Positions 14,486 through 26,355 of a stretch of DNA of 64,000 bases are shown here, one piece after another. How positions within the stretch are numbered: position 1 is the stretch's first letter; every line of letters begins with the position of its first letter. The notes beneath the pieces are model-generated. The model was given only the letters and a program-made list of their open reading frames with translations. It searched no databases and was not told where the DNA came from. The stretch lies in assembly GCF_018320785.1 (NCBI RefSeq), contig NC_054865.1, forward strand, positions 35,588,398 through 35,652,397, given 5' to 3'. Origin of the DNA: Cheilinus undulatus. Taxonomy: Eukaryota > Chordata > Actinopteri > Labriformes > Labridae. The position numbers and the translations under genes are program-made.

Positions 14486-17400
14486 TATTTGCTTTTTGAC
14501 AGATTAAGCTCCATTGATTTGTGAAATCTAATCTATTTTTGCTTTATTATGAATGGTTAAACAGCCAAGAAAAAAGTTGTCTATATGAGTTCTTCCCACT
14601 GGTGGGCCACAGAGGTCCTGTAGGTGGACAGGAGAGGTCATTTACAATAACTGAGAATCCTGGGAAAGGCTGGTCTAGATCATTAAAACTGACAGTCAGT
14701 GAGTGGTAGTGAAGTGTTAGTGCAGTTTTGTCGACTGAATCTATCCATCCTCAAAAGAATTCTAACAATGCTCTGAAAGCCTGGACAGATTTATAAAAGT
14801 GCTATTGGCTCAGGAGGATCATTTTTCATAATGAGGTTGATTAGTGCTGATAAAAGGTGTGTTTTTGATGACCTATATGAATGAATTAGTCCAAATCTGC
14901 CCTCCAGCTCTTTTTCCAGTGTCACATAATCTCTGACTCTGACCTTGTGTGACTTTATCTGAAAATGATTCCAAGTTCACCACAACCAGCTATGACACTT
15001 TAAATGGTGAGAAATAAGCCCAGTGCTATTAGATCAATATTTGGATGAGCATCATCAGGGAAAAATTGTATTTATATATGCTTTATAGGAAATTCAAACC
15101 CTTACTTTACTTCTCTGAGTCTAGTTTATTTTATCTGTGATTTCCTGAAGTACTGGACGTTTTTTTAGATGTAGTCTTTATAGCTTCATTGTTCTCATAT
15201 TTCTGGTCTTTTACACGAAACTACTCAGCTACATGTGTGAAAGCAAATGGCAGAATATTTCACCCAGATTTTATTGGGACCTTTTCCTGTCAGCTTCCTG
15301 TTTCTCCACATTGAAGTGATGATGAGCTGATGTGAGAATGCAGCAGGAAATACTCAAACATTCACAGAGAGAAAGTTGGAGGGGTTGATGAACATGCAAC
15401 TCATGCGATCTCAGTGCGTGCAGTTTCACTCTGTTCAGCGTGTTTGTTTTCACACTCTTGTTGACATAATGGATGCATCCAATTACACAGTGTGACTGTG
15501 CTGCTTTTAGGAATGCCACAGTCACTTCTGTTTGCCACATTCTGCCTCTTGTCCAATAGATATGAAGGTCAGACTGTATGTAAACAAGCATGCACTTCTA
15601 GTCTCTGTCTTAGTCTGTACTGCAAACTATCTACCAAACTTTGCAACCATGTGAGACCATGGGATCCAAAAATACCAGTGCAAATCAGCCTCAGTGCAAA
15701 AAATAATTTAATTCATAAACTTTAGCTGGCACTAATAGCTAAGTGCAGTCAGAGTGAAAAAATTATCTGCTGAGAGCTGCCGATAACTGCGCTGCAGTAT
15801 GCAGAGATGCTGCACACACCGACACACTGTGCAGTGATTAATTCCACCTGAGTATGACTTAAAAATAAAGATCTGAGAATTTATTCTAAAGAGAATTAAA
15901 CTAAAAGTTTTACTGTCACCATCCATCATGCTTATTTTAAATAATTCTGATCTTAAACAAGGCCTGAAAAATCATTTCATTAATGAGAACATGGTTCAAG
16001 CAGTTTTATTGATCAGTGAATAACAGTAATTTGATCTGATGTTATTGTGTTGGAAGTCTACATGTTTTGATACCATGTTAGTGTTTCACATCTTATTTAT
16101 TAACCCTATGATATTTGTTGACACAGACAGGAGGAAGCAAGGAAAGCTTTCACTGAGCCCTACAGAGGACTGAGAAGTCTTCCATTGACTACGTGACTAA
16201 TAAACACCAGGCGGTGCTGATTGGGAGGGACATGTTTAATTTAGCTCCAGTCCAACTCAATGTTTCGTTTTGTAACTTTCGCTTACATAACATCTCTGTT
16301 GACTTGTAGCGCAGGATGGTGTTTTGACACTTAAGCCTGACTTTTTCTGTGTAGCTTTGCAGACAGCAGCTCTGTCATCTTGGATTACTCAGGTCATTGT
16401 TGCTGTGCCAGTAATGCCTCTGCTTTCACTCATTTTTTTCAGTGGATACAAACGTCAGCCATAGTAAAGCTAATGCAGCATAGCTCAAGAAGCAATGCTG
16501 CTAACAGGCAGCAAAGCACACCCCAGCTGGTGTCTCATTGTGTTGGTTGCTTGCGCCGAAAATAATGATTTGCACCATTCTGCAATCGTGAATACAAGCA
16601 TACATGTTGCAGAGCCTTTAGGATTAATAAACTAAGTTTTTACATCATGGTAACAAGTGACACTGTATAATAGCCTCATCCCTACTGCCGACTTCATTCA
16701 CATGTGTGGACACAGTCTGGAGTCATTACAAATGGTAGGGTTGAAAATTTTTCTTTTTCTTTATGATGTCTTTGCTTGCTCCAGAGAGAAAACTTTGACT
16801 TTATGGGTTAAAAAAGTGAATTGTCATGCAAGGTGCTTAAATTTAGTAAAATCAATATTTTCATTCATTTAGATAAATGCAGCTTTTTTTTTTTTTTAAT
16901 TTCTTGTATAAATATTTAAATTTGTGGATGCAAGTAGTAATTGTCAGAAATCCATCAGACAGGAGTGAGTTTAAGAAGACTGTCCTACACAGGGCTCTAA
17001 TTGGATCTTGCGTATCCAGGAAGATTTTAATGAATTCAGATTTTTTTCTACAACAGAAGTTAAGGTGGAGGATGCATGCTGCTAGTGTGTGTTATAAAGC
17101 GCTATAGGAAACACTGATCTGATAGTATGTCAAAAACTGCAATAGAATGAGATTTGTCTGTTGCTGCACTTGAGCGATGCATCTTTTTACATGCATTGAA
17201 GGCAAGAAAAATAATTCATAATTAAATATTTTTTTCAGTCAGATTATTTTGCACAGAGAACATTTTTGCAGCAATTACGTTTATGCATCACTGGTCATTA
17301 ACAGAAAATCTGTATAATTGTATTAAATTCTAAACAAGATGTTGGGAAAGTAATCTCCTTCAAATCTTAAGTCTGCAATCTTTTTAACACCGACATCTCA

Positions 17401-19588
17401 GAGACATGTATGGCACAAATGAATACATCACTGTATTCCAGGAGTTGGATTCCTATATAATAGCTGTATTGAATTAACCTAAACCACAGACAGGATAAAA
17501 AAAACCACAGGAAGAATAATGAAGAGGGAAGTGGTTTCTCAGCAGATATAGTGACTGACATGACACTAAAGAAAAGCTTACATAACCGTCATATATGTGT
17601 GAAAATGTCAGGATCATTCGATCCCAGCGTACTTAGTAGCACCCTGATGAAGGTTTTGTGACATCTCAGATTACAATAACATTTTCTTTGAGCTCCTCAG
17701 AGGAATTAGGTGGGTTCTTATAATCTATGATGTGCCGTAAATCAGACTTTAGTTTATAGTTCCTGTTTCATAGTACTGGCATAAGAAAACAAAGAGCTGC
17801 TGTTTCAAAGTTTAAACAAGGACACATAATGCTAAGAAAGAACATTTAACCTAGCTAAGAGAATAAGCATTTTTAAAAGCTGCTGCTAAAATTTCTGAAA
17901 TTTAATATTATTAATATCAAGGTGTTTATGTAATGACTGATAGCACATTTTTCTCATACTTTAAATTTTGTTAATGTGTTTTGCTTTTAAATATCTCAGT
18001 GCTATAATGTCTGATGCTCTAGCACGCTGCACTGGTGAAATTATTTGTACAAGTCTTTAATAAACAGAGACAAACAGCAGCTGCAGTATTTAGTGCAGTA
18101 TTCAACAACCTTCAGTTACTGGTGGAAAACTGAAAAGAAAAATGGCAATTTTCTCAGTTTTGGACAGCTAAACTGGGGTTAAAAAAACTGCTTGTTAAAA
18201 TGAATCGTCTTGCCTGAACTTGATTCTGTAAACTACCATTTACGGCTGTAATCTGCAAACTAAAATCAGAGGTAGAAAAAAATCAAGATGTAGAAGGTAC
18301 TTTAACCATCTTATCCTCAGGGGAAATCAAGACAGTTCCTGAGGATCTGGTTCTATTTCAAAGGTTTTCCAAGTATTTCCTAAATATCATAAGGCACATG
18401 ATTATTTTCAACCAAGACAAAAACCCTTAAATGAAAACACAAAGACCTAAAGCTCAAACTGTAGCTCACCAACAGACGTAAACAAACTAAAGGCCACCTT
18501 AAGTGTCTTTGTTCTCTGAATTTAGGGCAGCATCATTACCATACAAGGGGAAGTACTGTATTACATCTTTGTGAATGGCAGCCTTCCTGCCCCGAACACC
18601 CTCTCTCATATGTCTCTTTCATTTGTTCCATAGAGGAACATAAATTAGCCTGACCTGAAAGAATAAACCCCTTTTCTCACATGTGACAAGTGCAAATGTA
18701 AATCCACGCACATTATTCTCAGAGGAAAACACGAGCACATTCCTCACCTTTTGTTTCAGAGGTGGAGTCTGTGTCGAGTGTTTCCCACATGGCTGAATAG
18801 TGCAGCATAAATGTCAAGTTTGGATTACGTGGAGTGTCCCAAGAACTCTACAGCCACTTGAGAGGAAATTCAGGAATCTGAAGTGTCCTTCTCTGACGTT
18901 CTTCACTATGCTGGTTTTATTAAAGAGACAAAAGGTTTGGAGGAATGTCACTCGTAGTTTGGGCTTTTCTCTCTAATATGCAGTCAGTGTTTCCTGCTGC
19001 CTGTCTGATAACCTCAATGTCTCCATCATCACATCTTAAATTCAACATACTGTCTCATTATTTCTGGGCTCATACAGAAACATGCACAACTCACATCCCT
19101 GTGCATGCAAACAAAACATGCCAGAGCATAACAAAGACGATGTCACAGTCTTTGTTCAGGGGTCATGGCAGGGTTCAAAGGTCACACTATCAGAGGTCAA
19201 AGTTTCTGTAGTGTTGCTGCCACCTGACTCTCTCTACTGGGGGGGAGGTCATGAAGGTAACCAGTGGGAGAGCAGGAGCCAATAAAGGAAGCACGCTTTA
19301 AGCTGCAGGGCCCCCAAACTCTGGCTCTACACAGACCTAGCAGAGGGTTTTAATTAGGTGTTGCATGAGTATTAGGGGACCAGAGGTCACTGGACTGCCA
19401 CTTAATCATCAGGGACGTCAGCAAATGGCATAAAGAGCTGGGATTCCATTTTTCAGGCATCAACTCTGTTTACATAAATTGTGATTATCAACTTCATCAA
19501 GGGCAAAAGGTCCATCAGTTAGGCCTATGTCTCTGCAAACAGCAGTACAATACAAGTTAACTTTCCAGTTAATAACTTAGAGCTCTTT
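14486..19588. other. intergenic, no gene recognised
   Basis: About 5 kb of AT-rich DNA. Frames of 60-106 codons occur on both strands (for example 15271-15591 minus and 16877-17107 plus) but none resembles a protein I know. I see no splice-bounded exon set, SINE or transposon terminus. The stretch 18480-19460 is less AT-rich and of higher complexity than its surroundings and could hold conserved non-coding sequence. Confidence 0.5.
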
Positions 19589-19624
19589 CACTTCATTTAC
19601 CATGAGAGTGTGGTAAATGAAGTG
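19589..19624. repeat. perfect 14-bp stem hairpin
   Basis: CACTTCATTTACCA (19589-19602) and TGGTAAATGAAGTG (19611-19624) are exact inverse complements around the 8-base loop TGAGAGTG. The stem is too short for a typical microRNA precursor and no extension of the pairing is evident. It is not an obvious transposon end. Confidence 0.7.
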
Positions 19625-20322
19625 GGTGATTAAAGTGAACCTTGAGAAGCTGAAAAAGATTATACGTCACATTAGTGAGTCCCTGCTGAGGCCAGACTTC
19701 ATCTTGGCCTTTGAGGACACCAATCAGCAGTAGAGGGCAAAACAACCAGAGCTGCTGAAGGACTGCCAGTGGGATAGTTGGATGACAGTTTGCATACTTG
19801 ACAAGGTGGAGAGTTTGCTATTTGCTCAGTTTTGCAGGTGATAAACTTGCTGTTTTACCTTGCGTTTACTTATGTGTCTGACTGCGTCATGAGCATTCTT
19901 GTAAATATACTTGCCTGTATTGGAGGGCACCACTAGAGGGCATAGCAGAGAGCTCAGGCCATCAACAACTACCTAATGTGTGGGATGCATAGTATATAGT
20001 ATATATTGCCAAGCCTGTATGTGGTGCTGTATTGCTGCCACGGAAATGCACCAAAAGAGAGAAGAAGATTACAGCAAAAGGCCACAAACTTTCTCCTAGT
20101 TGCCCTTCTGGTTGTTCTCAGTGTTGGATTTAAAAACATCTGGTGTATGCTGTTCTCTGTGGTGGTAAAGGAGCATCAGATTTTGCTGTAAAAGCCACAA
20201 AAAGCTCAGTAGCTTATGCAACACAACCACAACCCTGTAACACGCCATTGTTGTTTTGGTTCGACTGCGCATGTGGCTACATTATGTATGACATAATCGC
20301 TTCAAGAAAGATGCTGTTGGCT
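19625..20322. other. intergenic, nothing recognised
   Basis: Intergenic DNA without recognisable repeats, exons or RNA genes. Two short tandem TAGTATA units occur at 19990-20005. Confidence 0.4.
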
Positions 20323-20487
20323 GTCAACACGGAGATGAAACAGTAAGCGTTTACAGATTTGTTCACTCTGGGACCCGGTTTCAAAAAGTAGCGTATACAG
20401 CCTCCCAAAACACAGTTTTCGTTTGGATGAAATGCCGATACAACTAAAAACTTTTGCGTATACTCCTGAATTCATCTCCGTGTTGAC
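20323..20487. repeat. 17-bp perfect inverted repeat, DNA-transposon remnant
   Basis: GTCAACACGGAGATGAA (20323-20339) and TTCATCTCCGTGTTGAC (20471-20487) are exact inverse complements, 131 bp apart. The enclosed CTCTGGGACCCGGTTTCAAA and GTTTTCGTTTGGATGAAATG phrases resemble a common fish non-autonomous DNA element (hAT-like). The outer boundaries cannot be fixed. Confidence 0.55.
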
Positions 20488-22431
20488 GGAGCCGGAGTTA
20501 AAGCCTTCCTGACAGAATCCTTAGTAACAAACATGATTGATGTTTGTAATTCCAGGTTGGACTGCCCATGACAGAAAACTCACAGCAGCCAGTGAGAGTG
20601 AGTGTCCCCAAACCGATGCTTCATACTTCAGCAGCTCACAAACAAGCACAACTACACCATTTGGAGGATTATAATGCTGAAAACTGGTTAAATTGTACTT
20701 ATTTCTCTGAAGGTTTTCAAAATTTGTTACAATTTGAAAATCTTCTTGAGTGAAGCCATCCTAACTAGAATAGCCTTCTGTGAAAACATGGAGGTGACAG
20801 AGGAGGTGCAAACATCATCTTGGATGAAGCTTAATCAATACCTTGTTGAGTCAGTTTATTATACTGATGTCAGCTATGACTATGTGCTATTTAAAATGGG
20901 TATGTAAAATGAACACAAATATTGTACAATATCCTTAATCAAAAAACAAAACAAAATCACTGTTACAGTTCTAACAGTCTGCTCTACTATTACATTAGGC
21001 ATAACAAGACACTGTTTATATTAAACATATAAATAATCACTGCAGGGATACAGTAATACTGTGTGTGTTAACCCATACTCTAGTGTTGAATGTTGTGTAT
21101 CTGTGATAATATAAACATATGTAGTAAGGTTGGTGATTGTTTGAAATACCTGATCCATACAACCACATTCTCTTTCATGTTTACACTGAACAGGTCAGCC
21201 TCAGACACAATTCAAACAATGAAAGAATAATAATCTAAGAAAATGTATGTCTATGTTGTGTTTGCTGTGTATGACTGCTCTTTGTCTGAAACTCTGTAAA
21301 TTGCTGCTGTCTTGGCGAGGTCACTCTTGAAAAAGACATTTTTTAATCTTAATGATTTTTTTTTCTGGTTAAATGAAGGTTAAATAAAAAATATAAATAT
21401 CTTTCCTGATGTGACTCATCAGTCTCTGAGATTGCCAGAAATTTTGTAGGAACAAAAATGAGCCTGGTACAGTTAAATATGTCAACACTAATTCAAACTA
21501 CATCAAACTGTTGTGTTCAAGTCAAATTAATTAAACTGAAATCTAAGATTTCTCCTGTGGTCGAAGAAAATTCCTCACCTGAAAAATGAACCTTTCCTAA
21601 TGGCACAACCTGCCAGAGTTGGCTAATCCCTGGAATGTGTCACTTTGTGTTCCTGAGCCTTTTGTTCGGCCTCAGAGAGTGATCTGCCATGAAGTCACTA
21701 ATGAAGGTATTGACTCCAGAGCCAGGACTTCAATACCGGCGCTGAGGTGCGAGTTGCTCAGAGAGCACTTGGCCTGCTGCTAACTGACTGAGGCAGCCAG
21801 TGTGTGCTCATTAAACCTCATTGTGCCGGTGGCAGGTGTGTTAATCCTGTAAGGCCGAGTGCTGACCCCTGGACCTCGCCTGTGGGATACTGTACAACCT
21901 CTCTCTGAGCATTTCAAGGCCTGTCACCTCTTGTAGGAGCAGATGTAGCCCAGATCTGTCACCAACAGGCTCTTTACCCTCCAATAACCCTCTTAACAGG
22001 AGCTAAATCACAACCAATGGAAGACAAGCTAATGCTACTATTTAATTACCAAACGACATGGAGTTATATCCTCAGTGACATTGTATATATTCAAGAGAAT
22101 TTAGAAGTTATTTGTTTTCATAGGGAATCAGCTGTTTTTGGGATAATTGGCATTTATGAAAGTTACTCCAGGAAGATATCGCCATGATTCATCCCACAGG
22201 CACAAAGACACCATCTCAACTCTATACAGTAGAATATCAGACATTTTGAGGCTTTTTAAACCAAGACAAATTACACTCAAATATTTTGCTTTACTTGTAG
22301 AGGCCACTGAAGAGGCCACATTTCTCAGAGAGTGATAAGACATCAGGTTAATTGGTGTGTCTGAATTAATTTAATTGCACAGCACATGCTGTGAAATAAT
22401 CATGGAACATTATGAGACGAAGATGTTTTAA
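20488..22431. other. intergenic; GC-richer block 21595-22010
   Basis: AT-rich spacer with no gene. The sub-block 21595-22010 is clearly less AT-rich and of high complexity (for example CAATACCGGCGCTGAGGTGC and TGCCGGTGGCAGGTGTG). It contains a GGAATGT TEAD-type motif at about 21631 but no open frame or repeat signature, so it is a candidate conserved non-coding element. Confidence 0.4.
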
Positions 22432-22818
22432 AGCTAAATGCAAAACCGGAACTACCAAGTAACTACGGCACTGCCACAGGCGCGCACTGTGTCACTCCGC
22501 CCAGTGGTTTACTCGGGAAGTAGTCCCAAGTATTTGCTTCATGTGACGTAATGTTACATAATTAAACATTATTATTTCATAGCGTGGCGAGGTCACAACT
22601 TGTCCACGAGAGCGTTTTGGAGTTGTTGGATTGTGTATTTGATGAGTTTGATGAGGGAAAGCAAAAAATACCGTCTGCTTCCATAGCTTTAGCTGCGCAG
22701 CTGGTATATCAATCCTCCCAGATCTTTAGTTGCGCCAACAACTAAAGGAAACAAACCTATTACTAAGACTATAGGAATTACGGCAATGGGCAAATTTGCC
22801 AAAATGTTGAAGTATCCC
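22432..22818 (-). mobile_element. TTAA-flanked DNA element remnant
   Basis: On the minus strand, TTAA (22819-22822) is followed by AGGGATACTTCAACATTTTG and GCAAATTTGCCCATTGCCG, a terminus I recognise from TTAA-targeted repeats in fish genomes. A TTAA at 22428-22431 lies at the other side, but the complementary terminus is not recognisable, so the left boundary is tentative. The 70-codon minus frame at 22689-22901 runs through this repeat and past its boundary, so it is not a gene. Confidence 0.45.
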
Positions 22819-22822
22819 TTTA

Positions 22823-24410
22823 AGCTTGAGGTGATCAGAGCATTCCTAAAAAAGGTAGAGCATCTAGGGTTTTTTGCAGCATACAAAGCAATAACTGCCA
22901 AAAGGAAAACTGTGAAAAGATGTCTGCATACTGCTTTAAAGTAGCCTCAATCTTTTCTTTCTAAAGCAATGTCTATTAAGATGCCACTCCCATGATCACA
23001 GAAAAGAAAGCAGTTACAGTAGAAAGTGTAATACAGCAGCACATTGGCTCTGTTATCTTCCTAAACAACACTCAGACATGCTCTCATCATGCAGAACAGA
23101 AGATTTCATGGGTGTGCTGGATGTATCAGTTGCAGAAACTCATGAAGACGTCTGGGTGTTTCTGAAATCCTCTAAGTTCTCTTCTTCTCTATAAAAGTGA
23201 ACGGATTCCGCTTCAGGCAATTATCACAAGATCTTTTTTCCACAACAATTGCTGTAACCCTCTCTCTTCATCACCTTATGGGAGAGTTCGACTTCTCAAA
23301 CAATAGTGATGGATTGTGTTGCAGTATTTGTGTGGGTCACGCCATCCCTCCTTTTCAAACATACACACTGTGTACAGTGGGAACTACAATACAGTCTGTT
23401 CAATGCAAAGAGTACTGAATATGACGGGAGCAGCTGTTGGTGTTTAGATTTCAGATTAACCTAAAAAGAAGATATTTGCTCATTTGTGCATTCTATTAAT
23501 ATGGTTTTGACATTACACACCCTGAGCAGACTGCATTGCCTCTGTGCAGACCTCTTTGTCTCACTGGTCTTTAAGATGTTTTTTTCTTTTTTTTTGCATT
23601 TAGTCCTCCTGTCCAGATGCTTGCTTGTGATGTTCATCCCTTTGGATATAGATGCTCTGACTGCTAAAGGATTATAAAAAAAGAGGATAAAGTGTATTTG
23701 AAAAGATAATAAAGATCTGTGTATTGCGATGAGAACATTTACATTCTAACTCCGTTAAATATGTGACCACTGCAGCCACTAAATGCATGAAATAGACATT
23801 TTTTTCAGACAGGCACTTTGCTTTGTCTTTAAATGAGAAACGTATCAAATATTGCATTATTATTTATGTCTGACTTGTATTTAGCTTTAGTTGGATGAGG
23901 AAGCCATTTTTTGTCAGTGATTTTGTGATCATGTAGATTAATGTTCACAAAAACCCAGAGTGCATCCTATTAATCACTACTTTGAAAATCAAAGTTAATT
24001 AGGATGATTTTAGCTTTTGTGTAAAAAGAAAGTCTGTGTTTGATCATCTTCTTTTAAAAGAAACCAAATCTTGTCAGTTGTTGGACAAAACATGACATTA
24101 CAGAGTCAGTGTTGAACATGAACTAAACTTGTTGTAAGGCTTGAAAAATCATTACTGTCATTATATTTAAGACACTTTCAGCTCGCTCATTGCTGATACT
24201 ATCCGCTTATCTTTAAGTCCAGCATCACTATTGACAAACTGCAGGACTCATCTGTGGATAATCAATGAATTTACTTTGCTCAGTGAAGACAAAGAGCATT
24301 TAATTGTTTGGAAAATAAGGCAGAATACATACAGGTATATTTGATAAAAGTATCTTTCTTTATTTCTTTTTAAAATCACAGCTTTGTTTAAAGTGAAAGC
24401 ATGATATTAA
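22823..24410. other. intergenic, possible terminal exon of the 28-kb candidate gene
   Basis: AT-rich spacer. The one item worth noting is a minus-strand acceptor-like CTTCTTTTTAG at 23470-23461 followed by an open frame of 54 codons ending TGA at 23298-23296. It is phase-compatible with the exon at 26431-26356, but an open run of this length is not rare by chance. No repeat termini are recognised. Confidence 0.3.
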
Positions 24411-25137
24411 CTAGAAAAGCACTCAGAGAGAATCTAATTCACCAATTACTCCTTCCCCGGTGGGGTGGAGTCATGGTGAAGCAAAGCATTGGCTTCACTA
24501 CGTGTGGACTGTCATGGCGGAAGCATTGCCTGCCTAGCCAACAGATGCACTGACAGTCTCACCTATGGTCTCACCAAACGACTGAAAGTCATGGCAGAGG
24601 GTGAATAGTCCACTATTCCTCCCAGCATTGTGAGTATTCTTGCTACAATTCGCTGTCTTTCTCTCTGCTAAGCTCCGACACGTCTCCTTGACCACGCATG
24701 CGTCTTTCAAACTCTATAAACTCCAAAACTTGCTTCCTCAGCCATAACGGGTGGAGTGTTTTGATCTGTGAACGATCTCATACGGCGGTTATATACAGAT
24801 AAAGACGTAGATGTAGTTGGCAAACTAAGGGGAGAGATCAGTCCTGCAGTAGCGTCTGTCTGAAATATATCCACACAGCAGAGAGAGGAGAAGATATCCT
24901 CTTTCCCTCAACCGTGAAACTTTAAGCCACGGCTGCTACTTAGTTAGCTTGCAGCTAACTTGTTGAGGATGCTCCCTGGGGCGGAAACTGTCAACGGGCG
25001 TGCGGGGGCAATTTCAAAATAAAGGCGTAGCTTGAAGCATCCATTTAGATTGATGTTTTGACTTTCCATCAATCTGATTGGATCATCAATCAACCAATCG
25101 ATATATCGATATACATCGATGAATCGTTACACCCCTA
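24411..25137. mobile_element. hAT-like element remnant with GGGGTGTAACGATTC end
   Basis: The right boundary reads ATGAATCGTTACACCCCTAG (to 25138), the inverse complement of the TAGGGGTGTAACGATTCAT terminus of common fish hAT elements. It is preceded by the usual ATCGATATATCGATATACAT stretch. The left terminus is not found, and the interior (24430-25000) is moderately CpG-rich with no intact frame. The left limit given is only approximate. Confidence 0.5.
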
Positions 25138-25388
25138 GCAGCCAATGGGAAAGATTGGGTCATTAGGGATTTAAAAGCTTAAAATATGAAAAACATACTG
25201 TTAAACGTCTACTGAGAGCCAATGGTGAGTTATATAAACATATAATAATAGGACATTTATGAAAAAAAATACTAGCATCGTAACAAAATAAAATAAATAA
25301 AATTATAGATGTGCATGAGGGTGTGTTCAGGCTCCCTCTGTCAAACTGGATGACCAGTCAGATCTTGTGATAGGGCTATGATTGAGAT

Positions 25389-25890
25389 TAGGGCTGAACG
25401 ATTTGGGAAAACAATCTAATTGTGATTTTTTTCCCCAATATCGCGATTGGGATTTGATATGCGGTTATTAATCAAGTTCCTCATCTTATGTATTTTCCAA
25501 CCAACAAGAGCAATAGATCATTTATATATTATAACAACACAATACAAGATTAAACAAGGGCTGAACAATTTTGAAAAAATATCTAATTGTGATGATTTTG
25601 ACTCATATTGCAAACTGGATAGGAATTATTGTATTGAAGGGAATGATCACTTTATGTCATCCTCATATTTAATCAGAAAATAGGATTTTTTCTGTAGACT
25701 ATTCAAAAAATGGGTCTTGAATGTTTGCATGATATGTTACGCATAAAATCTCTACTACAAAAAAAGTTCTAAACTGTTTGTTTCCCCCCTCAAATTTCGG
25801 GTTAAAGAAATCTTGCAACTTCTGCAATTTGAACATTACAGCAGGCCATTTTGCGATTTAATCTAATTTTTGATTAATTGCCCAGCCCTA
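25389..25890. mobile_element. hAT-like MITE, TAGGGCTG family, copy 2
   Basis: TAGGGCTGAACGATTTGGG (from 25389) and TGATTAATTGCCCAGCCCTA (to 25890) form the terminal inverted repeats. The flanking octamers ATTGAGAT (25381-25388) and CTGGAGAT (25891-25898) match at 6 of 8. Inside, GGGCTGAACAATTTTG at about 25558 repeats the left terminus, as if the element contains a partial duplication of its own end. It is homologous to 2357-2848 and better preserved. Non-coding. Confidence 0.8.
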
Positions 25891-26355
25891 CTGGAGATTT
25901 CATAAACCAACATCACATATCTTATGTGTGTTGGATCTTATCACTTGAATGTGGTTACTAAGTTAATGAATGTGTGAAAAAGCTCCTAGCAGGCAGACAG
26001 ACTTCTGCTCCTGCGATCGTTAGCTTAAAGTCATTAAGAACACACTCCTTTCACTTTGCCTTTTGGCTTGTTGTGATGGCTGCACGTGCAGCGTGATCTG
26101 TGCTAGTATTGTTCAGCTTCACTGACATGATTAAACAAATCATAGATGGCAGGACAAAAATCAAACATGCTAGACCTTCTGTTGGGATGCTGCAAGGTGT
26201 GTCAGATGTGTTCTTGATTGCCATATATACATATATACATATATTTATACTTTAAAGTGTAATTTCCTTTCAACACTTTCCTTTTTCGACATAATGTGAC
26301 TTGTAGAGGATGAAATCAGACCAACAAAAAATATCTAAATCTCTCTTGTACTCAC

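Noticed and set aside
16380..17107. Series of plus-strand frames suggesting a gene
   Set aside because: The frames are short, unrelated to each other, without good splice sites, and have no recognised similarity.
22689..22901. 70-codon minus frame looking like a membrane segment
   Set aside because: It runs through a TTAA-flanked repeat and past its boundary. The hydrophobic run comes from T-rich repeat sequence.
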